Notes under the pieces: generated by a model
What the model was told of the DNA's origin: nothing
Database searches by the model: none
The model's input: only the letters and a program-made list of their open reading frames with translations
Program-made: the position numbers and the translations under genes
Shown: positions 25,745 to 34,007 of the stretch, one piece after another
Position numbering within the stretch: the first letter of the stretch is position 1
Layout of the letters: each line of letters opens with the position of its first letter
Assembly (NCBI GenBank): GCA_900553945.1
Contig: USFR01000002.1
Span: 1-64,000 of the forward strand
Direction: 5' to 3'
Length of the DNA: 64,000 nt
Source of the DNA: an uncultured Clostridium sp.
GTDB taxonomy: Bacteria; Bacillota; Clostridia; TANB77; CAG-508

Positions 25745-27166
25745 ATGAACGAAGAAAAAGAAGCAACTGTAATTAAAACAGATGTCGGAGCAAAAGATGG
25801 TCAAACTAAGTGCCCTAAATGTGGTGCAACTGATATTTCATTAAATACTAAAAATGGAAAGCTAAGATGTAATTTTTGTAGATATGAATTTGAACCTGAA
25901 AAATTCGATGCAATGGAAACAGACATAAGCAACTTACAAGGAGAAGTTGTAGGTTCAGGAGCATCTGATATAATTGCAGACACAAATGATATGGTGACAT
26001 TTAAGTGTAGTAGTTGTGGTGCAGAGGTTGTAGTTGACACAGCACAAGCAACTCAAGCTAGATGTCATTGGTGTAGAAACACATTATCTGTAAATCAACA
26101 AATTCCAAATGGAGCTGTACCAGATACTGTACTTCCATTTAAAATTTCTAAAAAGGAAGCTAAAGAATCAATTGAACAATTTGTAGGAAAAAGAAAATTC
26201 TATGCTCATCCTCAATTTAGAAGAGAATTTACAACAGAAAATGTAATGGGAGTATATTTACCATACATGATTGTTGATGCAAATGCACATGCAAACTTGC
26301 AAGGACAAGGAGAAGTAGAAACCAGAAGTTGGACAGAGAAAAATGGAGACACATATAGAACATATTATGATGCAGATTTATATGACATTGAAAGAGATTT
26401 TGATTTAACAATTGAAGGTTTAACAGTTGAATCAAGTAAAGATAAACTTGATAGAAGCGGAAAAACAAAAACAAATAATATTATAAATTCAATTATGCCA
26501 TTTGATACAGAAAACTGTGTAAAATGGGATTCAAATTACATAAAAGGATATACATCAGAAAAAAGGGATACAAATGTTGATGAATTAAAAGAACTTGTTG
26601 AAGCACAATCAAAAGATATAGCAAGATTTGTAGCAAACAAAACAATTACAAAATATGATAGAGGTGTAAGATGGGATTCTGAGAGACTAGAAGTAAAGGG
26701 ACAACAATGGAAATCAGCATACTTGCCGGTTTGGCTATATAGCTATCAAGAGAAAAAAGGTAATGAAAGTTTATTACATTATGTTGCTGTAAATGCTAGA
26801 ACTAAAGAAACGATGGGAAGTGTTCCAATTCATATGCCTAAATTATTTGCAATGTCAGCATTTGTTGAACTTTTAGGTGTAATCGCTATGATGTTTACAA
26901 TGAGTGATGATAAATATTGGCCATGGCTATTTTTATTAAGTGGTTTCATATATTTCTGGATAATATATTCTAAATATAGAAACACAGGCGCAAGACACAA
27001 TTATGAAGCAGAAACAAAAACAGATGTGAAAAATTTACGTGAAGAAGATAGATTTATTAGAAAAAGGACTAGACTTGATAATTCAACAATGGAAGGAGCT
27101 AATAATAAAAAAATTACAGGAAACGTAGGTTTTAGCTTCGACAGTGTAAAAAATATGCTTAAATAA
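25745..27166 (+). CDS. Zinc-ribbon membrane protein (YdjG/YdjH-like)
   Basis: A 473-residue protein with two N-terminal zinc-binding modules: CPKCG...CNFC near residues 23-45 and CSSCG...CHWC near 83-103. A long soluble domain follows, and two adjacent hydrophobic segments at about 365-405 anchor it near the C-terminus. Starting 3 bp after the SPFH gene, it is surely co-transcribed. In B. subtilis the ydjFGHI operon combines PspA, zinc-ribbon membrane proteins and an SPFH protein; a PspA homologue is missing here. The role is probably membrane or stress surveillance; this is inference from family context. Confidence 0.78.
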   Translation: MNEEKEATVIKTDVGAKDGQTKCPKCGATDISLNTKNGKLRCNFCRYEFEPEKFDAMETDISNLQGEVVGSGASDIIADTNDMVTFKCSSCGAEVVVDTAQATQARCHWCRNTLSVNQQIPNGAVPDTVLPFKISKKEAKESIEQFVGKRKFYAHPQFRREFTTENVMGVYLPYMIVDANAHANLQGQGEVETRSWTEKNGDTYRTYYDADLYDIERDFDLTIEGLTVESSKDKLDRSGKTKTNNIINSIMPFDTENCVKWDSNYIKGYTSEKRDTNVDELKELVEAQSKDIARFVANKTITKYDRGVRWDSERLEVKGQQWKSAYLPVWLYSYQEKKGNESLLHYVAVNARTKETMGSVPIHMPKLFAMSAFVELLGVIAMMFTMSDDKYWPWLFLLSGFIYFWIIYSKYRNTGARHNYEAETKTDVKNLREEDRFIRKRTRLDNSTMEGANNKKITGNVGFSFDSVKNMLK

Positions 27167-27173
27167 AATTTTC

Positions 27174-27205
27174 AATAAAGAGAACTTAAAAGAGTTCTCT
27201 TTATT
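27174..27205 (+). terminator. Terminator of the SPFH/zinc-ribbon operon
   Basis: Perfect 13-bp stem AATAAAGAGAACT/AGTTCTCTTTATT with a 6-base loop, 7 bases after the stop. Confidence 0.85.
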
Positions 27206-27259
27206 TGAAATATATGATATACTTCTTAAGAAAATAAAACAGAAGGAGTGATTGCACAT

Positions 27260-27892
27260 ATGGGTGAAAAGATAAAAATATTATGCTATGGAGATTCTAA
27301 CACTTGGGGCTATATACCAGGAACAGATCATCAGAGATTTAGCAAAGATGAAAGATGGCCAGGAGCTCTTCAAAGAATGTTAGGAGATAAATATGAAATA
27401 ATCGAAGAAGGATTGAACAGTAGGACTTTAGTATCAGTGGATAAAAGAAGAGATAGGGAAGGAAGAAGCGGAGCAGAATATTTATTACCTTGCTTAGATA
27501 CACACGATCCAATTGATTTAGTAATAATAATGCTTGGAACAAACGAATTGAAAACAGAATTTTATAGAAATCCTAAAGAGATTGGAGAGATTTTTGAGGA
27601 ACAATTTGTTAAGAAAATTATTTCAAGAAAATCTGTATGCAGAAAAACTTGTCCCAAACTATTGATTGTGGCTCCACCAATAATAACAAAAGAAAGTCCT
27701 AAATTTATTGGAGGAATAGAAAAATCAAAGAAGATATCTGAGATTTATGAAGATATTGCAATGAGAAATGACTGCGAATTTATAGGTAACGAAGAATGGC
27801 TAGTTGGAGAAGATGGAATCCACTTAAGTAGAGATGGACATAGAATTTTAGCTAGTAAATTAAGCATGAAAGTTAAAGAAATTTTTAAATAA
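27260..27892 (+). CDS. SGNH/GDSL-family esterase
   Basis: About 210 residues. Block I is LCYGDSNTWGYIPG with the nucleophile serine; block III is MLGTNELK with the asparagine; and the catalytic Asp/His pair lies in EDGIHLSRDGHRIL near the end. This subgroup resembles cytosolic arylesterases and acyl-CoA thioesterase-like SGNH hydrolases. No signal peptide. Start at 27260 is chosen over GTG at 27248, which would overlap the AGAAGGAG ribosome site. Substrate unknown. Confidence 0.88.
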   Translation: MGEKIKILCYGDSNTWGYIPGTDHQRFSKDERWPGALQRMLGDKYEIIEEGLNSRTLVSVDKRRDREGRSGAEYLLPCLDTHDPIDLVIIMLGTNELKTEFYRNPKEIGEIFEEQFVKKIISRKSVCRKTCPKLLIVAPPIITKESPKFIGGIEKSKKISEIYEDIAMRNDCEFIGNEEWLVGEDGIHLSRDGHRILASKLSMKVKEIFK

Positions 27893-27960
27893 ATATGTAT
27901 ATAAAATTAATAATTATTGGTATAATAAACAAGAGAAAAAAGAAAAGGAGATGTTAACGA

Positions 27961-29112
27961 ATGACAAAATTTGTTTTAAATGAAACTTCATATTTTGGAA
28001 AAGGGGCAAGAGAAGAATTGCCAAGAGAAATAAAAGAAAGAGGTTTCAAAAAAGTATTAGTAGTAACAGATAAAGCTTTATTTGAAGTAGGAGTAACTGC
28101 AAGAGTAACAGAAGTTTTAGACAAAGCAGGAATAGAGTATTCAGTATATTCTGAAGTTAAACCAAACCCAACAATAAAAAATGTATTAGATGGATTAGCA
28201 AAATGTAAAGAATTTGGAGCTGATGTAATAGTTGCAGTAGGTGGAGGATCTAGCATAGATACAGCAAAAGGAATTTCAATATTAATTACAAACCCAGATA
28301 GAATGGATGTTGTATCATTAAATGGAGCATCAAACACAAAAAATAAAGGATTACCATTAATTGCATTACCAACAACATCAGGAACTGCAGCTGAAGTTAC
28401 AATAAACTATGTAATAACAGATGAGAAAAGAAAAATAAAGATGGTATGTGTTGATCCACACGATATTCCAATCTTAGCAATAGTTGATTCTGATTTAATG
28501 GCATCAATGCCAAAATCAATTGCAGCTTCGACAGGAATGGATGCATTAACACATGCGGTAGAAGGATATATTACAAAAGCTCACAATACGATGTCTGATA
28601 TGTTCCATATGAAAGCTATTCAATTAATATTTGCAAACTTACCAGCAGCAGTAAATGAAAAAGATGAAAAAGCAATAGAGAATATGGGACTTGCTCAATA
28701 TATTGCTGGTATGGGATTCTCAAATGTTGGTTTAGGAATTGTTCACTCAATGGCTCACCAATTAGGTGCTGTATATGATACACCACATGGAGTGGCAAAT
28801 GCTATTTTATTACCAACAGTAATGAGATTCAATGGAGCTGTATGTGCAGATAGATTTAGAGAAATTTTAGTTAATATAGGAAGACCAGATGCAGCACACT
28901 TAAATGATCAAGATGTAATAAATACTTTCGTTTGGATGATTGAAGAATTATCTAAGAAGGTTGGAATTACAATGAGAGTAAAAGATACTGGTTGCAAAGA
29001 GGAAGATTTAGAAATGCTTGCTGATAAAGCAATGCAAGATCCTTGCAAACCAGGAAATCCAAGAGAAGTTTCAAAAGAAGATTTCATTAGATTGTTCAGA
29101 GAAGCAATGTAG
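27961..29112 (+). CDS. fucO: Iron-dependent alcohol dehydrogenase, lactaldehyde reductase type
   Basis: A 383-residue group III alcohol dehydrogenase. NAD site GGGSSIDTAKG near residue 97, and metal ligands in DALTHAVEG and HSMAHQLGAVYDTPHG. The stretch VTINYVITDEKRKIKMVCVDPHDIP closely follows E. coli FucO, which reduces lactaldehyde to 1,2-propanediol, so that role is most likely; a general alcohol dehydrogenase is the alternative. No fucose or rhamnose genes are nearby. AAGGAG precedes the ATG, and an extended -10 (TGGTATAAT, 27918-27926) sits about 35 bp upstream. Confidence 0.85.
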   Translation: MTKFVLNETSYFGKGAREELPREIKERGFKKVLVVTDKALFEVGVTARVTEVLDKAGIEYSVYSEVKPNPTIKNVLDGLAKCKEFGADVIVAVGGGSSIDTAKGISILITNPDRMDVVSLNGASNTKNKGLPLIALPTTSGTAAEVTINYVITDEKRKIKMVCVDPHDIPILAIVDSDLMASMPKSIAASTGMDALTHAVEGYITKAHNTMSDMFHMKAIQLIFANLPAAVNEKDEKAIENMGLAQYIAGMGFSNVGLGIVHSMAHQLGAVYDTPHGVANAILLPTVMRFNGAVCADRFREILVNIGRPDAAHLNDQDVINTFVWMIEELSKKVGITMRVKDTGCKEEDLEMLADKAMQDPCKPGNPREVSKEDFIRLFREAM

Positions 29113-29126
29113 GGTTATATATTCAA

Positions 29127-29357
29127 TGAAAAATTTTATATTAACTTTTTGAATCACCGCGCAGGGACCAAATGAACGAAGTGAGTTCGATTGAAGCATT
29201 CTACCCGGTTAGAAAATAAAAAATATCAATTGACTATAAAGCCAATTGATATTTTTATTTTCTAAATTTAAAGAATGCGACAGCAAGGTGTGAGAAAATT
29301 AATATAAAATTTTTCAACCGCGGTGATTCAAAAAAAACTTAATATAAATTTTTTCTA
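29127..29357. repeat. Large nested palindromic element, about 230 bp
   Basis: An 18-bp inverted repeat (29127-29144 with 29299-29316) and an overlapping outer one (GAATCACCGCG at 29151-29161 with CGCGGTGATTC at 29319-29329) frame the element. Inside are GCATTCT/AGAATGC and a long stem of about 22 bp around 29211-29265 (TAGAAAATAAAAA... with ...TTTTTATTTTCTA). A small GAAC/GTTC hairpin lies near 29174-29188. No coding frame. It shares GCGCAG and AGCAAGG words with the 118-bp element. Looks like a MITE or a structured RNA unit. Confidence 0.8.
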
Positions 29358-29376
29358 GAATAAAAGTATAAAAAAT

Positions 29377-29492
29377 AATATTATATTTATTTTTTGCTCC
29401 TTGCTAAGATATTTTACCACCCACAAAACTTCGTTTAGAGGGTTAGGTAAAAACTCTCAAAATGCGCGTCGATAAAAAATAAATATAATATT
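29377..29492 (-). repeat. Dispersed palindromic element, copy C (116 bp)
   Basis: Reverse orientation to copies A and B. Its terminal repeats are a perfect 19-bp inverted pair (29377-29395 with the complement at the other end). The central stem has TTTTACC/GGTAAAA where copy A has TTTTCCC/GGGAAAA, a paired change. It follows directly after the nested palindrome, and together they fill the 393-base gap between the dehydrogenase and traX-like genes. Confidence 0.88.
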
Positions 29493-29505
29493 CTTTTAAA
29501 AGTTA

Positions 29506-30195
29506 TTAAAGAAATTTTAATAAATCTAAAATAATCAAATGAACCGGATAGAAACAGTAAAACATCAATTTAATCCTACTGCTTGATTTCCCCTTTTTGC
29601 CATTATACGTTAAAATTATTGCCAACGAAATTACGGAGAAAAGCAATTGAAACAGAATATACTGCAAATTAAAAAGCGAAAACGTATAATAAGACATTTT
29701 TTTCATATATAAAATAAACATTAAAAACATTTGAGAAAGTACCATATTTAATTTGTTTCTTTTGAAAACATAGAAACAGACAATCATCAAGACACCAAAA
29801 GCACCATAATCAAACTTTAATAATTCTGCGATTACAGCTAATAGAATTATAAGAGGAATAGAAATATATTTTGACTTTATCTTATCATATATTCTAATTC
29901 CAAGTAATCCTAAGGCAAGTGTAAAGAAAATATTTAAATATAAGCCATTAAAAGATTTCCCAACAAATAATAAATAAGCAGGAATCTGTGAAATTACTCC
30001 AAAAACAATTAGTCTAGTTAAATATTTTGAAAAATTTCTTGTGTGAACGTACCCTTCAGAAATTAAAAAAGCATATAAAGGAAAAGATATTTTTCCAATG
30101 TATATCAAAGGAACAGAATACTGAGGATACACGAATGGTATATGACATAATAACATAGTAAAACAAGCTATAATCTTTAATAAAAATGATGACAT
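29506..30195 (-). CDS. TraX-like membrane protein
   Basis: A 229-residue polytopic protein with about seven or eight hydrophobic segments and the TraX-family opening: LLKIIACFTMLLCHI and GKISFPLYAFLISEGYVHTRNFSKYLTRL. TraX of F plasmids acetylates pilin; chromosomal relatives in Firmicutes are presumed acyltransferases for unidentified envelope substrates. There are no conjugation genes here, so the name reflects homology only. The last codons lie 13 bp from repeat copy C, so a terminator in that element may serve it. Confidence 0.85.
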   Translation of the reverse strand: MSSFLLKIIACFTMLLCHIPFVYPQYSVPLIYIGKISFPLYAFLISEGYVHTRNFSKYLTRLIVFGVISQIPAYLLFVGKSFNGLYLNIFFTLALGLLGIRIYDKIKSKYISIPLIILLAVIAELLKFDYGAFGVLMIVCFYVFKRNKLNMVLSQMFLMFILYMKKMSYYTFSLFNLQYILFQLLFSVISLAIILTYNGKKGKSSSRIKLMFYCFYPVHLIILDLLKFL

Positions 30196-30269
30196 AAAAA
30201 TACTCCTTATTTTTTCTATTATTATATCAATTATAAGAAAAATATTTCAATAGAAAATAAGGAGTAAAA

Positions 30270-31097
30270 TTAATTATTACTTTTATTTTTAGAATCAGCA
30301 AAAGTAGTTTTATAAAAATTACAAATTTCGCAATCATAGCAAAAAGAAATTTTATTGCTAAATATATTTTTTAACGTTTTCAAAAATTCATCTTCTTGAC
30401 TTAACACATGAACATATAATTTATTCGGAAGTAAATTAAGAACTGTATTAAGCACATAATCATTGTTAGAAAATGAAATATCGGATAAATATTTTGAATC
30501 AACAATGTTATTATCAATAGGAATAATGTTTTTATTTTTATCTAATAAAATTGCCTCTTGATTCAGATAAACCAAGTTAATAATATCAATTTTAGAAGGT
30601 TCAGAGTTTATATAATCACGGAGTAAAGTTATAAACTTATCATATTCTCGATTTATAATAAAATTATTAACAGACAGATCAACCAAATATTCAAGAACTT
30701 CCATATAATCTTTTAATCGAAAATTAATAAATCCAGAAAGAATCATAGATGGATTATTTTTTATATAATCATATACAGATATAAAAACCAAATCATCTTT
30801 ACTTTGTGAATTGTCATCAATAATAGAAGAGGAAATATTAGATATTTGTAATTGTTCATAATCAGAAAAATAGAAATAATTTTTTTTAATAATTTTCTTA
30901 ATTAATTTTCTTTCATATATAGTAATTATTAAATTAGAAATGAATAATGAAAAATTTTGAAGAGAAGATACATCAAAAGTAAAAATTATCTTATTTTTTT
31001 CTTTTTTAAATTTCACATCTTGTAAATTAAAATTCTTTGAAATATAAGAACAAACTTCGTTATACTCTTTAGAATTTTCAAGAAATAGAGTAAACAT
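30270..31097 (-). CDS. YtxC-like sporulation protein
   Basis: A 275-residue soluble protein resembling the YtxC family, whose members occur only in spore formers and whose role is poorly known. Family-like features are the central LVDLSVNNFIINREYDKFITLLRDYI segment and the following PSKIDIINLVY. Two cysteine pairs near the C-terminus (CYDCEIC around residue 255-261) might bind metal; I have not seen this stated for the family. Very AT-rich. AGGAGG is present before the ATG on the minus strand. Confidence 0.7.
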   Translation of the reverse strand: MFTLFLENSKEYNEVCSYISKNFNLQDVKFKKEKNKIIFTFDVSSLQNFSLFISNLIITIYERKLIKKIIKKNYFYFSDYEQLQISNISSSIIDDNSQSKDDLVFISVYDYIKNNPSMILSGFINFRLKDYMEVLEYLVDLSVNNFIINREYDKFITLLRDYINSEPSKIDIINLVYLNQEAILLDKNKNIIPIDNNIVDSKYLSDISFSNNDYVLNTVLNLLPNKLYVHVLSQEDEFLKTLKNIFSNKISFCYDCEICNFYKTTFADSKNKSNN

Positions 31098-31162
31098 ACA
31101 ATAAGCCTCCTACAAAAGTATTATTGACACTTTGTAATAGTTTATTCTAAAAGGCAAAAAAA

Positions 31163-31187
31163 GAGTTTGTCATATTACGACAAACTC
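31163..31187 (-). terminator. Terminator of the GH57 gene
   Basis: Perfect 9-bp stem GAGTTTGTC/GACAAACTC with a 7-base loop; on the minus strand it is followed by a run of seven T. Confidence 0.88.
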
Positions 31188-31199
31188 AAAATATATATT

Positions 31200-32789
31200 T
31201 TATTTATAAATTCTATAATCAATATCAGTAAAAATTAAATCCTGCTCATAAATATCATCAACAAATTTTTCATCAATCTTATCATTTTTAATTTGATAAT
31301 ACAATTTGGTAAAACGACCAATATGTTGTTTGATTCTCTTTTTAGCATAATCAACCATAGTTCCATTAGTGATAATAAATAGCCAATCACTACTTTGAGC
31401 AAGTAAAAGTTCACGAGCACATTGATTTAATGCATTTTTCCTTGGACCATCTTCTTCATCAGGGAACATATTAGCAAGCTCAACCATTCTGTTTCCGGCT
31501 TTGTGAAGATGACGATGAGCATAATCATTTGTTGGGTTAAGCCACACTTCACTATATCCGTTAGCACCCCAACTTGAACGGCAAGGAGAGGCAACTTGAA
31601 TATTTGGATGTCTGTCAATATAATCTCCAGGAGTTATAAGGCTGAAGTTACAATCATCATAATAAATCTTCTTAAATAAAATATATAACCAATAAGGGCC
31701 TTCATACCACCAATGTCCATAAAGTTCGGCATCATAAGGACAAACAACAATAGGAGGAGTATCCATAAATTTTGCAAGTGTATCTATTTGAGCAGTTCTT
31801 GAATCAAGAAAATGACCAGCTTGTCTTTCAGCTGTATCCATAGCCCATCTAGGATTATAATAATCTTTTTCACCAGATTTAGAAGTGATTCTATAATACT
31901 TAATTCCAGTATGAACACGCACACCATTAGAAGCAATGTAAGGTTTTATATAATCATAATCTAAATCATATCCAATATCTCTATAAAATTCTCTATAATT
32001 AAAATCACCTGGGTAACCGCAAATAGAACTCCAAACTTGTTTTGAAGATTCAATATCTCTACCAAATGCAACTAAACCACCAGGAGAAACAATAGGAGCG
32101 AAAGTTCCATAAAGTGGGGCAGGATCAGCATATAAAATTCCATGTGACTCCACAATAGCATATTCAATGCCAAACTCTTTTAAATATTGATCTGCTTCAG
32201 GAATATATCCACATTCAGGAAGCCAAATTCCACGAGGTTGTCTACCAAAATATTTTTTATATGTTTGAACACCAACAGCAATTTGAGCTTTAACAGTTTG
32301 ATGTGTAACATAAAGAATAGGAAAATATCCATGTGTAGCACCACAAGTAATAATCTCCAAAAATCCAGCATCTTGAAAATGTTTAAATGCAGTTATCAAA
32401 TTACAATCATAAACATCTCTAAAAACATGTAAATCATTAGAATATCTATCATAATAATATTGAGCTAAATTATGAACTCTTTCGTCATAAACAGTTCTCT
32501 TTAATTCTTTTTTTGCAAGTTCAATATGTTTCTTTAAATATTTAATATAACGTTCTTGTAATAATTTGTTATCAAGCATATACAAAAGAGGAGGAGTCAT
32601 AGTCATAGTTAATCTAAACTTAACATTTTCTTCTTCTAACTTCTTGAAATTAAGTAATAACGGAATGTATGTTTCAGAAATAGCTTCAAAAAGCCATTGT
32701 TCTTCCAGATAATCTTCGCTTTCTGGATGATGAATAAATGGCAAATGAGCATGAAGTATAAAAGTAACGTATCCTTTATTTTTATCCAT
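31200..32789 (-). CDS. GH57 1,4-alpha-glucan branching enzyme (DUF1957)
   Basis: A 529-residue GH57 protein. The N-terminal GYVTFILHAHLPFIHHPE histidine motif is a family mark. The catalytic nucleophile is the glutamate in GIWLPECGYIPEAD (about residue 190), and the acid/base aspartate is in YDAELYGHWWYEGP (about 353). The C-terminal DUF1957 part contains CARELLLAQSSDWLFI. Enzymes of this type form alpha-1,6 branches. It is followed on the same strand, upstream in transcription, by the DUF4912 gene, with the GT4 synthase divergent. Together they form an alpha-glucan synthesis module. Confidence 0.92.
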   Translation of the reverse strand: MDKNKGYVTFILHAHLPFIHHPESEDYLEEQWLFEAISETYIPLLLNFKKLEEENVKFRLTMTMTPPLLYMLDNKLLQERYIKYLKKHIELAKKELKRTVYDERVHNLAQYYYDRYSNDLHVFRDVYDCNLITAFKHFQDAGFLEIITCGATHGYFPILYVTHQTVKAQIAVGVQTYKKYFGRQPRGIWLPECGYIPEADQYLKEFGIEYAIVESHGILYADPAPLYGTFAPIVSPGGLVAFGRDIESSKQVWSSICGYPGDFNYREFYRDIGYDLDYDYIKPYIASNGVRVHTGIKYYRITSKSGEKDYYNPRWAMDTAERQAGHFLDSRTAQIDTLAKFMDTPPIVVCPYDAELYGHWWYEGPYWLYILFKKIYYDDCNFSLITPGDYIDRHPNIQVASPCRSSWGANGYSEVWLNPTNDYAHRHLHKAGNRMVELANMFPDEEDGPRKNALNQCARELLLAQSSDWLFIITNGTMVDYAKKRIKQHIGRFTKLYYQIKNDKIDEKFVDDIYEQDLIFTDIDYRIYK

Positions 32790-32849
32790 AAAAATCTCCT
32801 TTTTAAGTGTAATAATAAAAAGCTTATATAAAATTCTTCAATAGAAAAA

Positions 32850-32890
32850 GGCAAAAGCAATTAATTAAATTTAAAAACATAGCTTTTGCC
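32850..32890 (-). terminator. Terminator between the DUF4912 and GH57 genes
   Basis: Perfect 9-bp stem GGCAAAAGC/GCTTTTGCC with a 23-base AT loop, T-rich after the stem on the minus strand. Confidence 0.8.
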
Positions 32891-32895
32891 AAATT

Positions 32896-33798
32896 TTATT
32901 TAAAAGTAGAAGTAGGATTTCCAGAAGATGGATTACTTAAACTAAAGATATTAGATAAGTTTTCTACTTGATAAATTTCTTTATACAAACTATAAAAATC
33001 AATTAATTTGTTATTAGCTAAAATATGACGTGTATCTTTATAAGTTTCTTCATTTGTTTTTACATTTCTATATTTAACCTTTGGTTTAACTTCATCAAGA
33101 AGAACATGATCATTAGGCATAACTAAGTTATTTGAAGAAGTAACTGGAATTATAGAATTAACATCTTCTATAGGTGGTAATTCAGGATTCCTTTTTGCAT
33201 AATCTTTAAAACGTCTACCAAGTTCAACACAATATTCACTACGAGAATCAGGTAAGTGAATGTACCAACTATTTGCAAAATCATTAATTTCAATTTCTTG
33301 AGAATAATTTAAAGTTTTATTATGCACAATTAAAACAGGATAAGTATCATTAAAGAAATATTCTCCATACTTTTCTTTATATTTTTCTCTATCAGCATCT
33401 GAAAGATCCCAATAAACAAATAAAACTTTTGGAGTCTGAGCCAAAATTTTAACAACAGTTTCATTATAACGATAAGGTAAATCATAATATTCTAAAATAC
33501 TAGCAAAATCTTTTTTTGTTTCTGCTTGAGATTTTTTAGAAACATCTTTTTTGCGAGCTGTTGCTAAAGATGGAACTTTAACTTTAGCCTTTGATTTAGC
33601 AGAAACAGTTTTTTTAGTAGGTGCAGTTTTTTGGGTAGAAACTTCTTTAGTATTTTTTAGAACTGCTTTATCAGATTTTGAAGTTGACTTAGACTGCTTA
33701 GAAACCTTTTTAACTGGAATCTTCATATGTGCTTTAGACTTACTTGCCGTAGATTTTTTTAAATCATTTTTCTTGGATTCTTTGTCGATTCTAGGCAT
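32896..33798 (-). CDS. DUF4912 protein with basic low-complexity N-terminus
   Basis: A 300-residue protein. Residues 1-95 are Lys/Ser/Thr/Ala-rich and very basic, like a histone-like or polyanion-binding tail. The DUF4912 domain follows (about 100-230): LPYRYNETVVKILAQTPKVLFVYWDLS and the later SRSEYCVELGRR. DUF4912 often accompanies GH57 branching enzymes and GT4 glucan synthases and has a fold-like resemblance to carbohydrate-binding modules, so a glucan-binding or scaffold role is inferred. AGGAGG precedes the start. The remaining C-terminal 70 residues are unassigned. Confidence 0.85.
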   Translation of the reverse strand: MPRIDKESKKNDLKKSTASKSKAHMKIPVKKVSKQSKSTSKSDKAVLKNTKEVSTQKTAPTKKTVSAKSKAKVKVPSLATARKKDVSKKSQAETKKDFASILEYYDLPYRYNETVVKILAQTPKVLFVYWDLSDADREKYKEKYGEYFFNDTYPVLIVHNKTLNYSQEIEINDFANSWYIHLPDSRSEYCVELGRRFKDYAKRNPELPPIEDVNSIIPVTSSNNLVMPNDHVLLDEVKPKVKYRNVKTNEETYKDTRHILANNKLIDFYSLYKEIYQVENLSNIFSLSNPSSGNPTSTFK

Positions 33799-34007
33799 GT
33801 GTTTTTCCTCCTTTGTAAAATTAATAATACTTATACAATAATATATATAAATATAAAAAAAAACAAGACTAAATTACAAAAAATGTAGATAAAATAATTT
33901 TTTTGTAATTTACTATTTACATTTATTTTTTTATTATATAAAATATTCATTAAAGAGATTATTTACTAAAGAAAAATAATAAAAAAACGAAAGGGGCTAT
34001 TTAAAAA

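Noticed and set aside
29506..30195. Conjugation region, because of the TraX-like gene
   Set aside because: No relaxase, coupling protein or type IV genes are present; TraX homologues are common on chromosomes.
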